Notes: generated from the letters alone by a model not told the origin. DNA of 64,000 bases from Blastococcus sp. URHD0036 (GCF_000701365.1 NZ_JNIK01000013.1:248001-312000); one strand, 5' to 3'; positions 26,465 to 35,373 are shown, counted from the first letter of the stretch. Translations and numbers: made by a program.

Positions 26465-27496
26465 GTGAAGGACCACCGTGGGGACGCCGACGATCCGCAC
26501 ACCGGCGTCGTCCTGGCGCACGTCGAGGAGTCCCCGGTGCGCCAGGTGCGCCGGCGGGTCCTGCTCGCCGCGTTCTTCCTGGGCCTCACCGTCCTCGTGG
26601 TCTGGCTGGACCGGAACTCCTACCGGGACGGCGACGAGGTGGGCATCGGCCTGCTCGACTCGCTCTACTACGCCACCGTCACCCTCTCGACCACCGGTTA
26701 CGGCGACATCACGCCGGTGACCGACCACGCGCGGCTGATCAACGTCCTGTTCATCACGCCGCTGCGCATCATGTTCCTGATCGTCCTCATCGGGACCACC
26801 CTCGAGGCGCTGACCGCGCGCTCGCGGGAGGAGTTCCGCATCCGCCGGTGGAGGTCCTCGGTGCGCCAGCACGTCATCGTCTGCGGTTACGGCACCAAGG
26901 GCCGCAGCGCCATCCGCGCGCTGCGCGCCAACGGCACGCCGGCCGACCAGATCGTCGTCGTCGACACCGACGAGCGGTTGGTCGAGGAGGCGACGACGAC
27001 CGGGCTGACCGGCATCGTCGGCGACGCCAGCCGGCGCGAGGTGCTGAGCCGCGCGGCGGTGGAGAAGGCGCGGGCGGTGATCGTGGCGGCCAACCGGGAC
27101 GACGCCGCCGTCCTGATCACGCTCACCGTGCGGCAACTCAACCCCACCGTGCCGCTGACCACGTCCGTCCGCGAGGAGGAGAACGCCAACCTCCTCCGGC
27201 AGTCGGGCGCGACGACGGTCATCACCACGTCGGCCACCTCCGGCCGGCTGCTGGGCCTGTCGACCGACCACCCCAAGGTGGTCAACGTGGTCGAGGACCT
27301 CGTGACCGGCGGCCAGGGGCTCGACCTGCACCAACGGACGGTCAAGTCCGGCGAGGTCGGCCTCGGCCCGCGCCAGCTCACCGACATCGTGCTGTCGGTC
27401 AGCCGCGGCGGGCGGACGCTGCGCTTCGACGACCCGCTGATCGGCACGCTGCAGCCCGAGGACGAGCTCGTCGTCGTCCGGGCGCACCTGACCTGA
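26465..27496 (+). CDS. Two-TM potassium channel with RCK (TrkA-N/TrkA-C) domains
   Basis: The 343-residue protein has transmembrane helix 1 (LLAAFFLGLTVLVVWL), a pore loop with selectivity filter TTGYGD, transmembrane helix 2 (MFLIVLIGTTLEAL) and then a cytosolic RCK_N Rossmann domain (HVIVCGYGTKGRSAIRALR... VVVDTDE). A C-terminal RCK_C-like domain ends DELVVVRAHLT. This is the MthK/Kch architecture: a tetrameric potassium channel gated by a ligand such as nucleotide or calcium on the RCK ring. It starts at GTG 26465. Its last 98 bases overlap the convergent permease ORF. Confidence 0.92.
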   Translation: MKDHRGDADDPHTGVVLAHVEESPVRQVRRRVLLAAFFLGLTVLVVWLDRNSYRDGDEVGIGLLDSLYYATVTLSTTGYGDITPVTDHARLINVLFITPLRIMFLIVLIGTTLEALTARSREEFRIRRWRSSVRQHVIVCGYGTKGRSAIRALRANGTPADQIVVVDTDERLVEEATTTGLTGIVGDASRREVLSRAAVEKARAVIVAANRDDAAVLITLTVRQLNPTVPLTTSVREEENANLLRQSGATTVITTSATSGRLLGLSTDHPKVVNVVEDLVTGGQGLDLHQRTVKSGEVGLGPRQLTDIVLSVSRGGRTLRFDDPLIGTLQPEDELVVVRAHLT

Positions 27497-28091
27497 GGCT
27501 CCGCGCGGCCGGGTCCCGGGTCGCGCCCGCGAGCAGCACCGCCGCCAGAAGCAGACCCAGGACCACCCGCTCGACGGTGGAGTCCCACGGCCACGCCTGC
27601 CGCACGGCCTCCGGGAGCGTCGTCTGCAGCACGAGCACGACGCCCAGCAGGACGGTCGCGGACAGCGCCCCGGGCAGCCCGTAGCGGCTGCCGGCCGCTC
27701 CCGCGCCCAGCGCCAGCACGGCGAGCACCACCCACGACCGGACCAGCTCCGCTGTCGGAGGCACCCCGCCGGCGGCGGCGAGGAGCGCCACACCCCCCAC
27801 CGTCACCGCCGAGACCGGGAGCGCCAGGACGGCGCGGGCCGCCAGCCGCCGGCGCGCGGTCACCGGGGTGGCGGCGGTCAGCGCCGCCGTCGGGTCGTCC
27901 GCCGTCGCACCGAGCCCGCAGCCGAGCACCAGCAGCGCCAGACCCGGCAGCTGAGCGGCGCCCGCCGGCGGCAGCACCGTTGCCAGGGCGGCCAGGCCCA
28001 GCGCGGCGACGCCGGTCCCGGCCAGGGCCCGCCAGGCGAGTGCCCGCCGGCTCGCGAGGAGCAGGACGGGCCACGGCACGGCCGGGCTCAC
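27399..28091 (-). CDS. Membrane protein, second ABC permease-like subunit of the ECF-linked operon
   Basis: The hydrophobic protein of 230 residues has about six helices, then an Arg/Ala-rich tail. It starts at GTG 28091, which overlaps the stop of the preceding permease gene (GTGA), so it is the last gene of the sigma factor operon. The first 195 residues look like a real membrane protein. The final 33 lie antisense to the potassium channel gene and are of low complexity, which suggests that the original stop was lost or that the convergent genes truly overlap by 98 bases. No named family; the role as transporter subunit comes from position. Confidence 0.65.
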   Translation of the reverse strand: MSPAVPWPVLLLASRRALAWRALAGTGVAALGLAALATVLPPAGAAQLPGLALLVLGCGLGATADDPTAALTAATPVTARRRLAARAVLALPVSAVTVGGVALLAAAGGVPPTAELVRSWVVLAVLALGAGAAGSRYGLPGALSATVLLGVVLVLQTTLPEAVRQAWPWDSTVERVVLGLLLAAVLLAGATRDPAARSLRSGAPGRRRARPRAAACRSAGRRSAASARRG

Positions 28092-29044
28092 AGCGGGTCC
28101 AGCCAGCCCAGATCGGTGTCGAGGGTGAGCACCTGCCCGCCGAGGCCGAGGAGGACGAGAGCGAGGCCGACCGCGCCCACCGGCCGCGTGCGGCGGTCCC
28201 GGCCGCTGCGGGCCAGCGCCAGGGCGGCGAGGAGCGACGCGACGCCGACGACGAACACCAGGTGCAGCGCGTAGGAGGGCAGGTCCCGGTCCAACCCGAG
28301 GTATCCCGGGACGAGGTCGCCGGGACGCCCGACCGCCTGGTGCGCAGCGAGCTGCGCCGGGGACGGGTCGGAGCCGAGGTCCGCGGCCACCACCGCGGAC
28401 CGGGACAGGGCGAACAGGCCGAACGGGGCGTAGAGGAACGTGTAGAAGTCGAAGGAGAAGAGCGCCCACCCGAGGAAGCCGAGGACCGCGCCGACCGTGC
28501 GGGAGCGCACCAGCCGGGCGACGGCGATCCCGGCGACCCAGGAGCAGGCGACCGCCAGCGGGCCGCCGAGCAGTTCCAGCAGCGCGGGTTCGAACGTGCT
28601 CACCCACGGTCCGTCGCCCAGCACGGCAGTGCCATGCGCCAGGACCGCGGTGTCCTGGACGCCGAAGACGGCCAGCCCCATGAGCGTGGGGACCAGCGCG
28701 CCGGCCAGCAGGCCCACCGTCCGCTCCCAGCCGCGGGCCGGGGTGCTGGCGAGCAGGTCCGCAGCCGGCGGCGGACGGTCCCGCAGGGCGGCGCCGTTCG
28801 CCACCAGGAAGGCGACGAACGCGAGCGGGCCCACCGGGAACTCCCACGCGGCGTAGTGCTCGCCGTACGCGCCGGGATCGGTGAACGCGCCATCGGAGTC
28901 GAACCACCAGACGATGGCGAGCGAACCCGCCAGCCCGGCCCACAGCAGCGGGCTCCGGAGGGCGCGGCGGATCTCGGCAGCGACCAGCGCCCGGACGGTG
29001 TCCCCGCCGACGACGTCCGACCGGGCGGGCAGCACCGCGATCAC
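28088..29044 (-). CDS. ABC transporter permease subunit (ABC-2-like membrane protein)
   Basis: The 318-residue membrane protein has six or seven helices. The N-terminal cytoplasmic segment (RALVAAEIRRALRSPLLWAGLAGSLAIVWW) is typical of ABC-2-type export permeases, and an extracytoplasmic loop (DSDGAFTDPGAYGEHYAAWEFP) follows helix 1. GTG 29044 overlaps the ATPase stop in GTGA, so the two are translationally coupled. The overlap and the sigma/anti-sigma genes upstream suggest an inducible export or defence module with unknown substrate. Confidence 0.78.
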   Translation of the reverse strand: MIAVLPARSDVVGGDTVRALVAAEIRRALRSPLLWAGLAGSLAIVWWFDSDGAFTDPGAYGEHYAAWEFPVGPLAFVAFLVANGAALRDRPPPAADLLASTPARGWERTVGLLAGALVPTLMGLAVFGVQDTAVLAHGTAVLGDGPWVSTFEPALLELLGGPLAVACSWVAGIAVARLVRSRTVGAVLGFLGWALFSFDFYTFLYAPFGLFALSRSAVVAADLGSDPSPAQLAAHQAVGRPGDLVPGYLGLDRDLPSYALHLVFVVGVASLLAALALARSGRDRRTRPVGAVGLALVLLGLGGQVLTLDTDLGWLDPL

Positions 29045-29904
29045 GACACACGCTCCGCGGACGACGCCGCGCTGGTGAGCAGCAGGTAGCCGTGCTCCGG
29101 CCCCGCGGGGACCAGGTCGGCGCCGGGCGGCGGCGATCCGACGTTCCGGGCCCGGCCCTCCGGGGTGCGCCAGGAGACCGTGGCGCCCGGGTCTGCGGCG
29201 TCGGCGTCCCAGACGCGGCCCTCGGCGAGCGCGGCGAGCCCGGCGGTCGGGCCCTGGAAGCGGACGCTGCCGCGGTCCATCACCACCACGCGGGGGCACA
29301 GCGCGGCGACGTCCTCGGTCAGGTGGGTGGACAGCAGCACGCAGGTGTCGGGCGACAACCCCGCCAGCACCTCGCGGAAGCGCAGCCGCTGCTCGGGGTC
29401 CAGGCCCACGGTGGGCTCGTCGAGGACCAGCAGTTCGGGGCGGCCGAGCAGGGCCTGCGCCAGGCCGACCCGTCGCCGCATGCCACCGGACAGGGCCCGA
29501 ATGCGCTGGTGCGCGCGGTCGCCGAGCCCGACCTCGTCCAGCACCCGCCGGACCTCGGCGTGCCGCGCCGCCCGGTCGGTCATCTCCTTGAGCACCGCCA
29601 CGTAGTCGACGAAGGCGAACGCGGTGAAGCCACCGAAGACCGTCGACTCCTGCGGCAGGTAGCCCAGCCGGCGGCGGATCGCCAACCGCCCCGACGGGTC
29701 GGCGGGGTCGTGGCCGCCGACGCGGACCTCGCCGCTGCTGGGCGACAGCGCCGTCGCGACGATCCGCAGCAGCGTCGTCTTGCCCGCCCCATTGGGGCCC
29801 AGGAGCCCGGTGACACCCGCCGGCAGGTCGAGGGTGACGTCGTGCAGCGCGGTCGTGCCGCGGTAGCGCTTGCCGAGGCCGGTGAGGACGACGGGGTGGG
29901 TCAT
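29041..29904 (-). CDS. ABC transporter ATP-binding protein, ABC-2 exporter type
   Basis: The 287-residue ATPase has Walker A GPNGAGKTT, Q-loop LGYLPQESTVFGGFTAFAFVDYVAVLKEM, signature LSGGMRRRVGLAQALLG, Walker B LLVLDEPTVGLDPEQR and H-loop STHLTEDVA. The C-terminal 70 residues form an extra domain (AEGRVWDADAADPGATVSW...). It belongs to the DrrA/CcmA-like exporter group. It overlaps both neighbours by four bases (ATGA upstream, GTGA downstream) within the sigma factor operon. Confidence 0.9.
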   Translation of the reverse strand: MTHPVVLTGLGKRYRGTTALHDVTLDLPAGVTGLLGPNGAGKTTLLRIVATALSPSSGEVRVGGHDPADPSGRLAIRRRLGYLPQESTVFGGFTAFAFVDYVAVLKEMTDRAARHAEVRRVLDEVGLGDRAHQRIRALSGGMRRRVGLAQALLGRPELLVLDEPTVGLDPEQRLRFREVLAGLSPDTCVLLSTHLTEDVAALCPRVVVMDRGSVRFQGPTAGLAALAEGRVWDADAADPGATVSWRTPEGRARNVGSPPPGADLVPAGPEHGYLLLTSAASSAERVS

Positions 29905-30752
29905 GTCCTGCTCCTGTCCGCGAAGGCGGTGCGACGGGTGACGGCGACGGCGAGAGCCAGGACGGCAGCGCACAGCAGCGCCACCTGCCCCGGCGGGCGG
30001 AAGGCGATCGAGCGCTCGAGCGCGGCCAGCAGGGGCAGCTGCCGCGGTGGTCGCAGCGCGCTCCAGGAGGCGGCGAGCCACAGCAGCGTGAGCAGCGTGG
30101 CCACCCGGCGGGGGTCGCGGCGGGCGGAGAACGCGAGGGTCAGCGCGCACAGGGCCAGCGCCGGCGCCAGCCACAGGACCGCCGGCCGGCCGCTCCCGGG
30201 CAGCGCGAGGGCCAGCAGCCCGGCGACGGGGAGCGTGGCGGCCGCGACGGCGGCGGTGCGCAGCACCAGCAGCCGGAACCTCGGGTAGGGCACCGTGCCG
30301 GCCACGTCACCGGCGAGGTCGTCGACGGCGCCGTAGGCCAGCGCGACGCCGGCGAGCGGCAGCAGGGGCGCGACGACCACGAACACCGCCGTCCCGGCGC
30401 GCCCGCTGCCGAGGTGGGAGGCGAGCACGGCGAGCCCGAGCAGGCCCGTCCCCGCCGCCCACCAGGCGAGGTGCAGCGCGGGCGCCGCGACGAGCAGCCG
30501 GACCACGTGCGGGGGCAGCACCCGGGCGAGCAGCCGCTCGGCCGCGGTCGCGGGCTCGGTGTCGACGCCCCGGCCGATCGCCGCCCAGGTGCGGTCGTGG
30601 GCCGCCCGCTCGGCCGGGGACACGGTCGCGGCGACGACCGCCCGGCACGACGCGCACTGCAGCAGATGGGCCTCGACGGAGGCCGCCGCCACCTCGGGGA
30701 GGGCGCCGGCGCGGTATCCGGCCGACGTCCCGGGGTCCACGTGCCAGGTCAT
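29901..30752 (-). CDS. Membrane protein with zinc-binding anti-sigma (zf-HC2-like) N terminus
   Basis: The 283-residue protein has a short N-terminal domain with the H-x3-C-x2-C motif EAHLLQCASC (around residue 30) that characterises zinc-containing anti-sigma factors. About six transmembrane helices occupy the region from residue 75 to the C terminus (from VVRLLVAAPALHLAWWAAGTG onward). Most ZAS anti-sigma proteins have one helix, so the long membrane part is unusual and may sense a membrane ligand or the partner transporter. It overlaps the sigma gene stop (ATGA). It is expected to hold the ECF sigma factor inactive until signalled (inference). Confidence 0.75.
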   Translation of the reverse strand: MTWHVDPGTSAGYRAGALPEVAAASVEAHLLQCASCRAVVAATVSPAERAAHDRTWAAIGRGVDTEPATAAERLLARVLPPHVVRLLVAAPALHLAWWAAGTGLLGLAVLASHLGSGRAGTAVFVVVAPLLPLAGVALAYGAVDDLAGDVAGTVPYPRFRLLVLRTAAVAAATLPVAGLLALALPGSGRPAVLWLAPALALCALTLAFSARRDPRRVATLLTLLWLAASWSALRPPRQLPLLAALERSIAFRPPGQVALLCAAVLALAVAVTRRTAFADRSRT

Positions 30753-31276
30753 GTGAGTGCCTCCTGCATCTGGGCCCGGGCGCGGGCCATCCGGGTGCGC
30801 ACGGTCCCGGCCGGCAGCCCGAGCAGCCGGGCGGCCTCGCGGCTGGTCAGCCCGTCGAGCACGACGGCCCGCACGACGGCGCGCAGCTCCGGGGACAACC
30901 CGTCGACGGCGGCGGCGAGGTCGCCGTGCTCGACGGCCAGCAGGACCTCGTCCTCGGCCGACGGCGCCGGCGGGGCGACCAGCAACCGCAGCGGGAGCGG
31001 GCGCCGTGGCCGCACGGCCGACAGCAGCCGGCGGATGCCGATCCCCCAGAGCCACGCGGCCACGTCTCCGGTACCGCGGTAGCCGGTGGGGGTCCGCCAG
31101 ACGGCCAGGAAGGTGTCCTGCAGGACCTCCTCGACGATCCCCTGGTCGCCGCAGCGGCGGGCCAGCCGGGCGCGCAGCCAGGGGGCGTGCCGGTCGTAGA
31201 GCTCTCGCAGCGCCTCGCGGTCGCGGTCGGCGACGGCCGTCAGCAGCTCACCGTCCGAGCGCGGCTCCTGCCTCAT
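30749..31276 (-). CDS. ECF (sigma-70 family) RNA polymerase sigma factor
   Basis: The 175-residue protein has a sigma region 2 (REALRELYDRHAPWLRARLARR..., VEEVLQDTFLAVWRTPTGY, DVAAWLWGIGIRRLLSAVR) and region 4 helix-turn-helix (LSPELRAVVRAVVLDGLTSREAARLLGLPAGTVRTRMARARAQMQ). Regions 1 and 3 are missing, as in ECF sigma factors. It heads the operon: sigma, membrane anti-sigma, ATPase, two permeases, all overlapping. Autoregulation and control of the transporter by this sigma are typical but not proven here; I could not identify a convincing ECF promoter upstream. Confidence 0.9.
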   Translation of the reverse strand: MRQEPRSDGELLTAVADRDREALRELYDRHAPWLRARLARRCGDQGIVEEVLQDTFLAVWRTPTGYRGTGDVAAWLWGIGIRRLLSAVRPRRPLPLRLLVAPPAPSAEDEVLLAVEHGDLAAAVDGLSPELRAVVRAVVLDGLTSREAARLLGLPAGTVRTRMARARAQMQEALT

Positions 31277-31390
31277 GCTGCACCTGTAGCTCCGGAGGCC
31301 CCGAGGTGTTCGCTGCCGCCGGAGCGCCCCTCGGGATCGGAGTGTCCCGGCGGGGGCGGTGCGGGGACAGGGTCCGTGGGACGCGCCGGG

Positions 31391-31948
31391 TCAGGCGCTC
31401 CCCGGCCGAGCTGAGCGCCGGCCCCGGGCGGTCCGCCCCCACGGCTTGGCCACCGACAGCCAGACGGCGACGGTCAGGGCCACGATCGTGACCGTCGGCG
31501 GCATCACCAGGCTGCTGACGTCGATCGACGGGGACCCGCCCGCGGCCAGCTCCCGGCCCTGCTCCCCCGCCCGGCGCATCCCCGGGCCGAGCAGCACGAT
31601 CACCAGCGTGCTGAGCACCAGGTTGATCGCCAGCTTGACGGCCACCCACCAGTAGCGGAGCAGCCCGTACGGCGTGCCGAGCCCCAGCAGAACACCGCTG
31701 AGCAGGCACACCAGCCCCACGACGGTGAGCGGCCAGATCGCGAAGAGCTCGAACGCCTGGAGGCAGACCGCGCGCAGCCCGGTGTCGTCCGTGGTGAGCG
31801 CGATGACGACCAGGATGCCCAGCACCAGGTCCATGCCGATCCACGCACCGCCGGACCACAGGTGGACCCCGAGGGCGGCCCGCCGGTGCACCCGGCGCAT
31901 CGCCCAGCGGGGCGCCCGCCGCACCGCGACCCCGGACCCCGCCGTCAT
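31391..31948 (-). CDS. Hypothetical membrane protein (four helices, DUF2269-like layout)
   Basis: The 185-residue protein has a basic N terminus (RRAPRWAMRRVHRRAALG) and four hydrophobic segments at about residues 28-52, 65-92, 103-122 and 145-168. The pattern HLWSGGAWIGMDLVLG near helix 1 resembles DUF2269-type integral membrane proteins, but I cannot confirm the family. Its ATG overlaps the stop of the response regulator (ATGA), making it the third gene of a two-component operon. Such a membrane partner may be a target or an accessory sensor. Confidence 0.65.
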   Translation of the reverse strand: MTAGSGVAVRRAPRWAMRRVHRRAALGVHLWSGGAWIGMDLVLGILVVIALTTDDTGLRAVCLQAFELFAIWPLTVVGLVCLLSGVLLGLGTPYGLLRYWWVAVKLAINLVLSTLVIVLLGPGMRRAGEQGRELAAGGSPSIDVSSLVMPPTVTIVALTVAVWLSVAKPWGRTARGRRSARPGSA

Positions 31949-32607
31949 GACACCGGCGGCAGGACGAGGCCGGCCCGCACGGCGAGCACGACGAGCTGTG
32001 CCCGGTCGCGGGCGCCGAGCTTGGTGAGCGCCCGCCCCACGTGGGTGCGTACGGTCGCGGGGCTCAGGAACAGCTCCGCGGCGATCTCGTCGTTCGACCG
32101 GCCGGTGGCGACCCAGGCGACGATCTCCCGCTCCCGGGCCGTCAGCGTCTCGACGGCGGCGGGGCGGTCGGTCGCCGACAGGTGCCGGGCGAAGAGCCCG
32201 ACCACCCGCCGGGTCACCGACGGGGAGAGCAGCGCATCCCCGGCGACGACGGTCCGCACCGCGTGCACGACCTCCTCCGCCGCCCGCTCCTTGACCAGGA
32301 ACCCGCTGGCCCCGGCCGCGAGCGCGTCGACGACGTACTGGCCGATCTCGAACGTCGTCACCACGACCACCCGGGTGCGGTCGAGCCCGCCGTCGGCGGC
32401 GATCCGGCGCAGCACCTCGATGCCGTCCATCCCCGGCATCCGCACGTCGAGCAGGAGGACGTCGGGGTGGTGGTCGCGCACGAGGGCCAGCGCGCCCTCG
32501 CCGTCCGCCGCCTCGCCCACGAGCGCCAGGTCCGCCTCGCGCTCGAGGAGGGCCCGCAGTCCCATCCGGACGAGCTCGTCGTCGTCGGCCAGCGCGACGG
32601 TGATCAC
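31945..32607 (-). CDS. NarL/LuxR-type response regulator (second system)
   Basis: The 220-residue regulator starts at GTG 32607 (overlapping the kinase stop, GTGA). Receiver domain: DDDELVRMG pocket, phosphoacceptor Asp in VLLLDVRMPGMDG, conserved Thr in VVVVTTFEIG and Lys in FLVKERAAEEV. LuxR HTH: LTAREREIVAWVATGRSNDEIAAELFLSP, then ATVRTHVGRALTKLGARDRAQLVVLA. It is paired with the overlapping upstream kinase and followed by the membrane protein gene. Confidence 0.92.
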   Translation of the reverse strand: MITVALADDDELVRMGLRALLEREADLALVGEAADGEGALALVRDHHPDVLLLDVRMPGMDGIEVLRRIAADGGLDRTRVVVVTTFEIGQYVVDALAAGASGFLVKERAAEEVVHAVRTVVAGDALLSPSVTRRVVGLFARHLSATDRPAAVETLTAREREIVAWVATGRSNDEIAAELFLSPATVRTHVGRALTKLGARDRAQLVVLAVRAGLVLPPVS

Positions 32608-33773
32608 GGGGACTCCGCCGATCCGCCGGAGGCCGCGGGCACCGTGGCGGTGACGGCGTAGCCGCCGGCCGGGCGCGGCCCCGCGACGAGGTCGCCGCCG
32701 ACCAGACGCAGCCGCTCGGCGAGGCCGGCCAGGCCGGAGCCCGGCGTCCCCGGCCGGCGCCCGGTCGCCGGCGGGGTGCCGAGGTCGGTGACGGTGACCC
32801 GCAGCAGGTCGCCCTCGAGGTCGACGGTCACCCGCGCCGGCGCCGCGCCGGCGTGGTGGATGACGTTGGACAGGGACTCCTGCACGACGCGGACGACGGC
32901 CTCGTCCCGGGCCCGCCCGGTGCCCACCGCGCGGACCGCGGGGTCGACGGCGAGCTCGACCGGCAGCCCCGCGCGACCGGCGCGGTCGACCACCTCGGCC
33001 AGCTGCCCGGGCAGGTCGAGCGGGCCCCGCGGCGGCGAGCCGGCCCCCTCCGGCGGAGCGCCGAAGACCTCGAGGGAGGCGCGGAGCTCCGTGAGCGCGG
33101 CCCCGCTGGCGGCGCGGATCGCGGCGAGGGAGGTCCGGGCCTGCGCGGGCTGGTCGTCGAGGGTCAGCAGCGCGACGTCGGCCTGGAGGGCGATGAGGGC
33201 GAAGCCGTGGCCGGCGACGTCGTGGACCTCGCGGGCCAGCCGCATCCGCTCGGCGGTGACCGCGTCGGCCACCGCCTGGTCCCGCCGCGACCGCTCGGCG
33301 TCGGCACGGAGCCGCAGAAGCGCGCCCAGCGACCAGGGCAGCAGCAGCCAGCTCGCCGTCCACGCGATCGCCACGGCACCCGGGAAGAGCTGTCCCGAGT
33401 CGCCGGTCCGGGGCGCGACGGCCACCCCCACGACGACCGCCGCGACCCCGCACCCGATGGCGGAGCGACGCAGGCCGGTCGTGCGACCGACCGCGAAGAA
33501 GGCGATCAGGAGGCAGATCTGGACGGGCCCGTAGGGATAGCCCACCGCGAGGTAGGTCGCCGCGGCCGCGACGACCACGGCCAGGGCGAGCGGCGGGAAC
33601 CGGCGCAGCCACGGCAGCGCGACAGCCGCGACCGCGGCCAGCAGCAGGCCGGCCGCGTCGAGCCGGCGTGAGGGGTCCTGCAGGCGCTGCGCCATGACCG
33701 ACCCGAAGACGACGACGCCGACGGCCAAGAGCGCGAGGGCGGTCCTGCGCCTGCCGTTCACCGGGGCGGCCAC
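32604..33773 (-). CDS. Sensor histidine kinase (HisKA_3), second system
   Basis: The 389-residue kinase has a membrane domain of about five or six helices (residues 10-155) and a phosphoacceptor helix AREVHDVAGHGFALIALQADVA with the His of the HisKA_3 family. The ATPase domain follows, with N box VQESLSNVIHHA and G box GSGLAGLAERLRLVGG; a small linker rich in Gly/Pro precedes it. No periplasmic sensor domain is evident, so it is probably an intramembrane-sensing kinase. The GTG start at 33773 has no clear ribosome site. Confidence 0.9.
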   Translation of the reverse strand: MAAPVNGRRRTALALLAVGVVVFGSVMAQRLQDPSRRLDAAGLLLAAVAAVALPWLRRFPPLALAVVVAAAATYLAVGYPYGPVQICLLIAFFAVGRTTGLRRSAIGCGVAAVVVGVAVAPRTGDSGQLFPGAVAIAWTASWLLLPWSLGALLRLRADAERSRRDQAVADAVTAERMRLAREVHDVAGHGFALIALQADVALLTLDDQPAQARTSLAAIRAASGAALTELRASLEVFGAPPEGAGSPPRGPLDLPGQLAEVVDRAGRAGLPVELAVDPAVRAVGTGRARDEAVVRVVQESLSNVIHHAGAAPARVTVDLEGDLLRVTVTDLGTPPATGRRPGTPGSGLAGLAERLRLVGGDLVAGPRPAGGYAVTATVPAASGGSAESP

Positions 33774-33858
33774 GGGCCCAGGCTAGGGACGCAGCGGCCC
33801 GCCGGCGTCAGCATCTGGACGTAGATCCGGCTGCGCCCGGCGACCGACGACCGTGCCG

Positions 33859-35373
33859 TCAGCCGCGCACCCAGGTCCGCGTCGGCTCGCCTCGGCCGCG
33901 CAGCTCCACCTCGCGGTCGGGCGTCCAGTGGCCGCGCTCGTCGCCGCCGGCCGCCTGCACCGCGGGCTCACTGGCGACGGCCCGGCCCGCGGAGTCCTTG
34001 GCCAGCTCGGTGAGCCGCGCCGCCTCGTTCACCGGGTCGCCGATCACCGTGTACTCCAGCCGGCTGGCCGCGCCGACCTGACCGGCCCACACCGGTCCGC
34101 AGGCCACCCCGACCCCGACGTCGACCTCGCCGGCCGCGCGGACGGCGTCGCAGATCCGGCGGGCGGCCCGCAGCGCCGCGCCGGCCGGGTCCGGGTGGTC
34201 GGTGGGCGCCCCGAAGACGCACAACGCGGCGTCGCCCTCGAACTTGTTCACCAGCCCGCCCTCGTCCTCGATCGTGTCGACGACGACGGCGAAGAAGCGG
34301 TTGAGCAGGCCGACCATCTCCTCGGGCCCGGTCCGGCGGACCAGCGAGGTGGAGCCGGCGATGTCGACGAACAGCGCCGCGACGGTGCGCAGCTCGCCGC
34401 GGAGGGAGACGCCGTCGGCCAGGGCGCGCTGGGCGACCGTCGTCCCCACGTGCCGGCCGAACAGGTCGCGCAGCTGCTCGCGCTCGGCGAGCCCGGCGGC
34501 CATCGAGTTGACGCCCTCCTGGAGCAGGCCGATCTCGCCGGCGTCGTCGACGACGACGCGGACGGAGGGGTCGCCCTCCCCGACCCGCTGCACGGCCCGG
34601 CGCAGGTCGCGCAGCGGCGCCCCGACGGCGCGGGCGGTGAGCAGCGTGGCCAGCAGGCCGACCAGCAGGGCCACGACGACGAGGAAGACGACGGCGGCGG
34701 CGCCGGGCCCGCCCGGGTTGGTGGGGTCGACGAACAGCAGCACCACGCCGACGAGCGGCACGCCGCTGGTGATGCCCCAGGTGAGCACCAGGCGGGGACG
34801 GACACCGAGGGCCAGCCGGCCGGTCGGGGGGTGGGCGGCCAGCGCCCGGGCGGTGACCGCGCGGGCGGCCCGGGCGACGAGCAGGTAGGTGACACCCGCG
34901 GTGACCGCCCCACCGAGGACGACGGCCACCCCGACGCGGATGCCGACGCGGGCGTCGGGGAAGACGACTGCGGCCACCGACCCCACGAGGACCGCGCCGA
35001 CGAGCCAGATCGCCAGGGCGACCAGCGCGGTGTCGACCGGCAGCCGCAGCGCCCGGGCCGCCTCGGCGGCGGTCGGGGCGCGGCCGGCCAGCAGCCAGGC
35101 GTTGGTGGCCCGCTGCCGGCGCAGCCCCGCCCAGATGCCGGCGGGGAACGCGACGACGAGATAGGCGAGCGCGGTGGCCAGGGTCGGCGTGCGGCTGGCG
35201 TCGGCGTCGCCGCCCACCCCGAGGAGCAGCAGCACGACGGTGCCGACGCCGACCAGGTTGGCGACGACGACGAGCGCGACGATGAGCGGCACGGCGGTGC
35301 GGCCGCTCGGCGCCCATGCCAGCAGGGCCCCGGCCCGCTGGACGGCGCCGGCGGTCCGCGGGATCCCCGTCAC
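33859..35373 (-). CDS. Membrane adenylate/guanylate cyclase (class III) with HAMP domain
   Basis: The 504-residue protein has six transmembrane helices (about residues 25-280), a HAMP linker (LRDLRRAVQRVGEGDPSVRVVVDDAGEIGLLQEGVNSM) and a C-terminal class III cyclase domain. All catalytic positions are readable: metal Asp in LFVDIAGSTS and KFEGDAALCVFG, the Lys of NKFEGD for adenine, Asp in VIGDPVN, and Asn/Arg of VNEAARL. This is the layout of the mycobacterial Rv1318c-1320c cyclases. It should make cyclic AMP. GTG 35373 is the first start after an upstream tract with no start codons; translation may be leaderless. Confidence 0.9.
   Translation of the reverse strand: MTGIPRTAGAVQRAGALLAWAPSGRTAVPLIVALVVVANLVGVGTVVLLLLGVGGDADASRTPTLATALAYLVVAFPAGIWAGLRRQRATNAWLLAGRAPTAAEAARALRLPVDTALVALAIWLVGAVLVGSVAAVVFPDARVGIRVGVAVVLGGAVTAGVTYLLVARAARAVTARALAAHPPTGRLALGVRPRLVLTWGITSGVPLVGVVLLFVDPTNPGGPGAAAVVFLVVVALLVGLLATLLTARAVGAPLRDLRRAVQRVGEGDPSVRVVVDDAGEIGLLQEGVNSMAAGLAEREQLRDLFGRHVGTTVAQRALADGVSLRGELRTVAALFVDIAGSTSLVRRTGPEEMVGLLNRFFAVVVDTIEDEGGLVNKFEGDAALCVFGAPTDHPDPAGAALRAARRICDAVRAAGEVDVGVGVACGPVWAGQVGAASRLEYTVIGDPVNEAARLTELAKDSAGRAVASEPAVQAAGGDERGHWTPDREVELRGRGEPTRTWVRG

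Noticed and set aside
22186-26589. Very long minus-strand reading frame (1467 codons) opposite the ABC permease and acyl-CoA ligase
   Set aside because: High GC content makes stop codons rare in antisense frames; the frame has repetitive Arg/Ala/Gly/Pro composition and no domains, and well-supported genes occupy the other strand.
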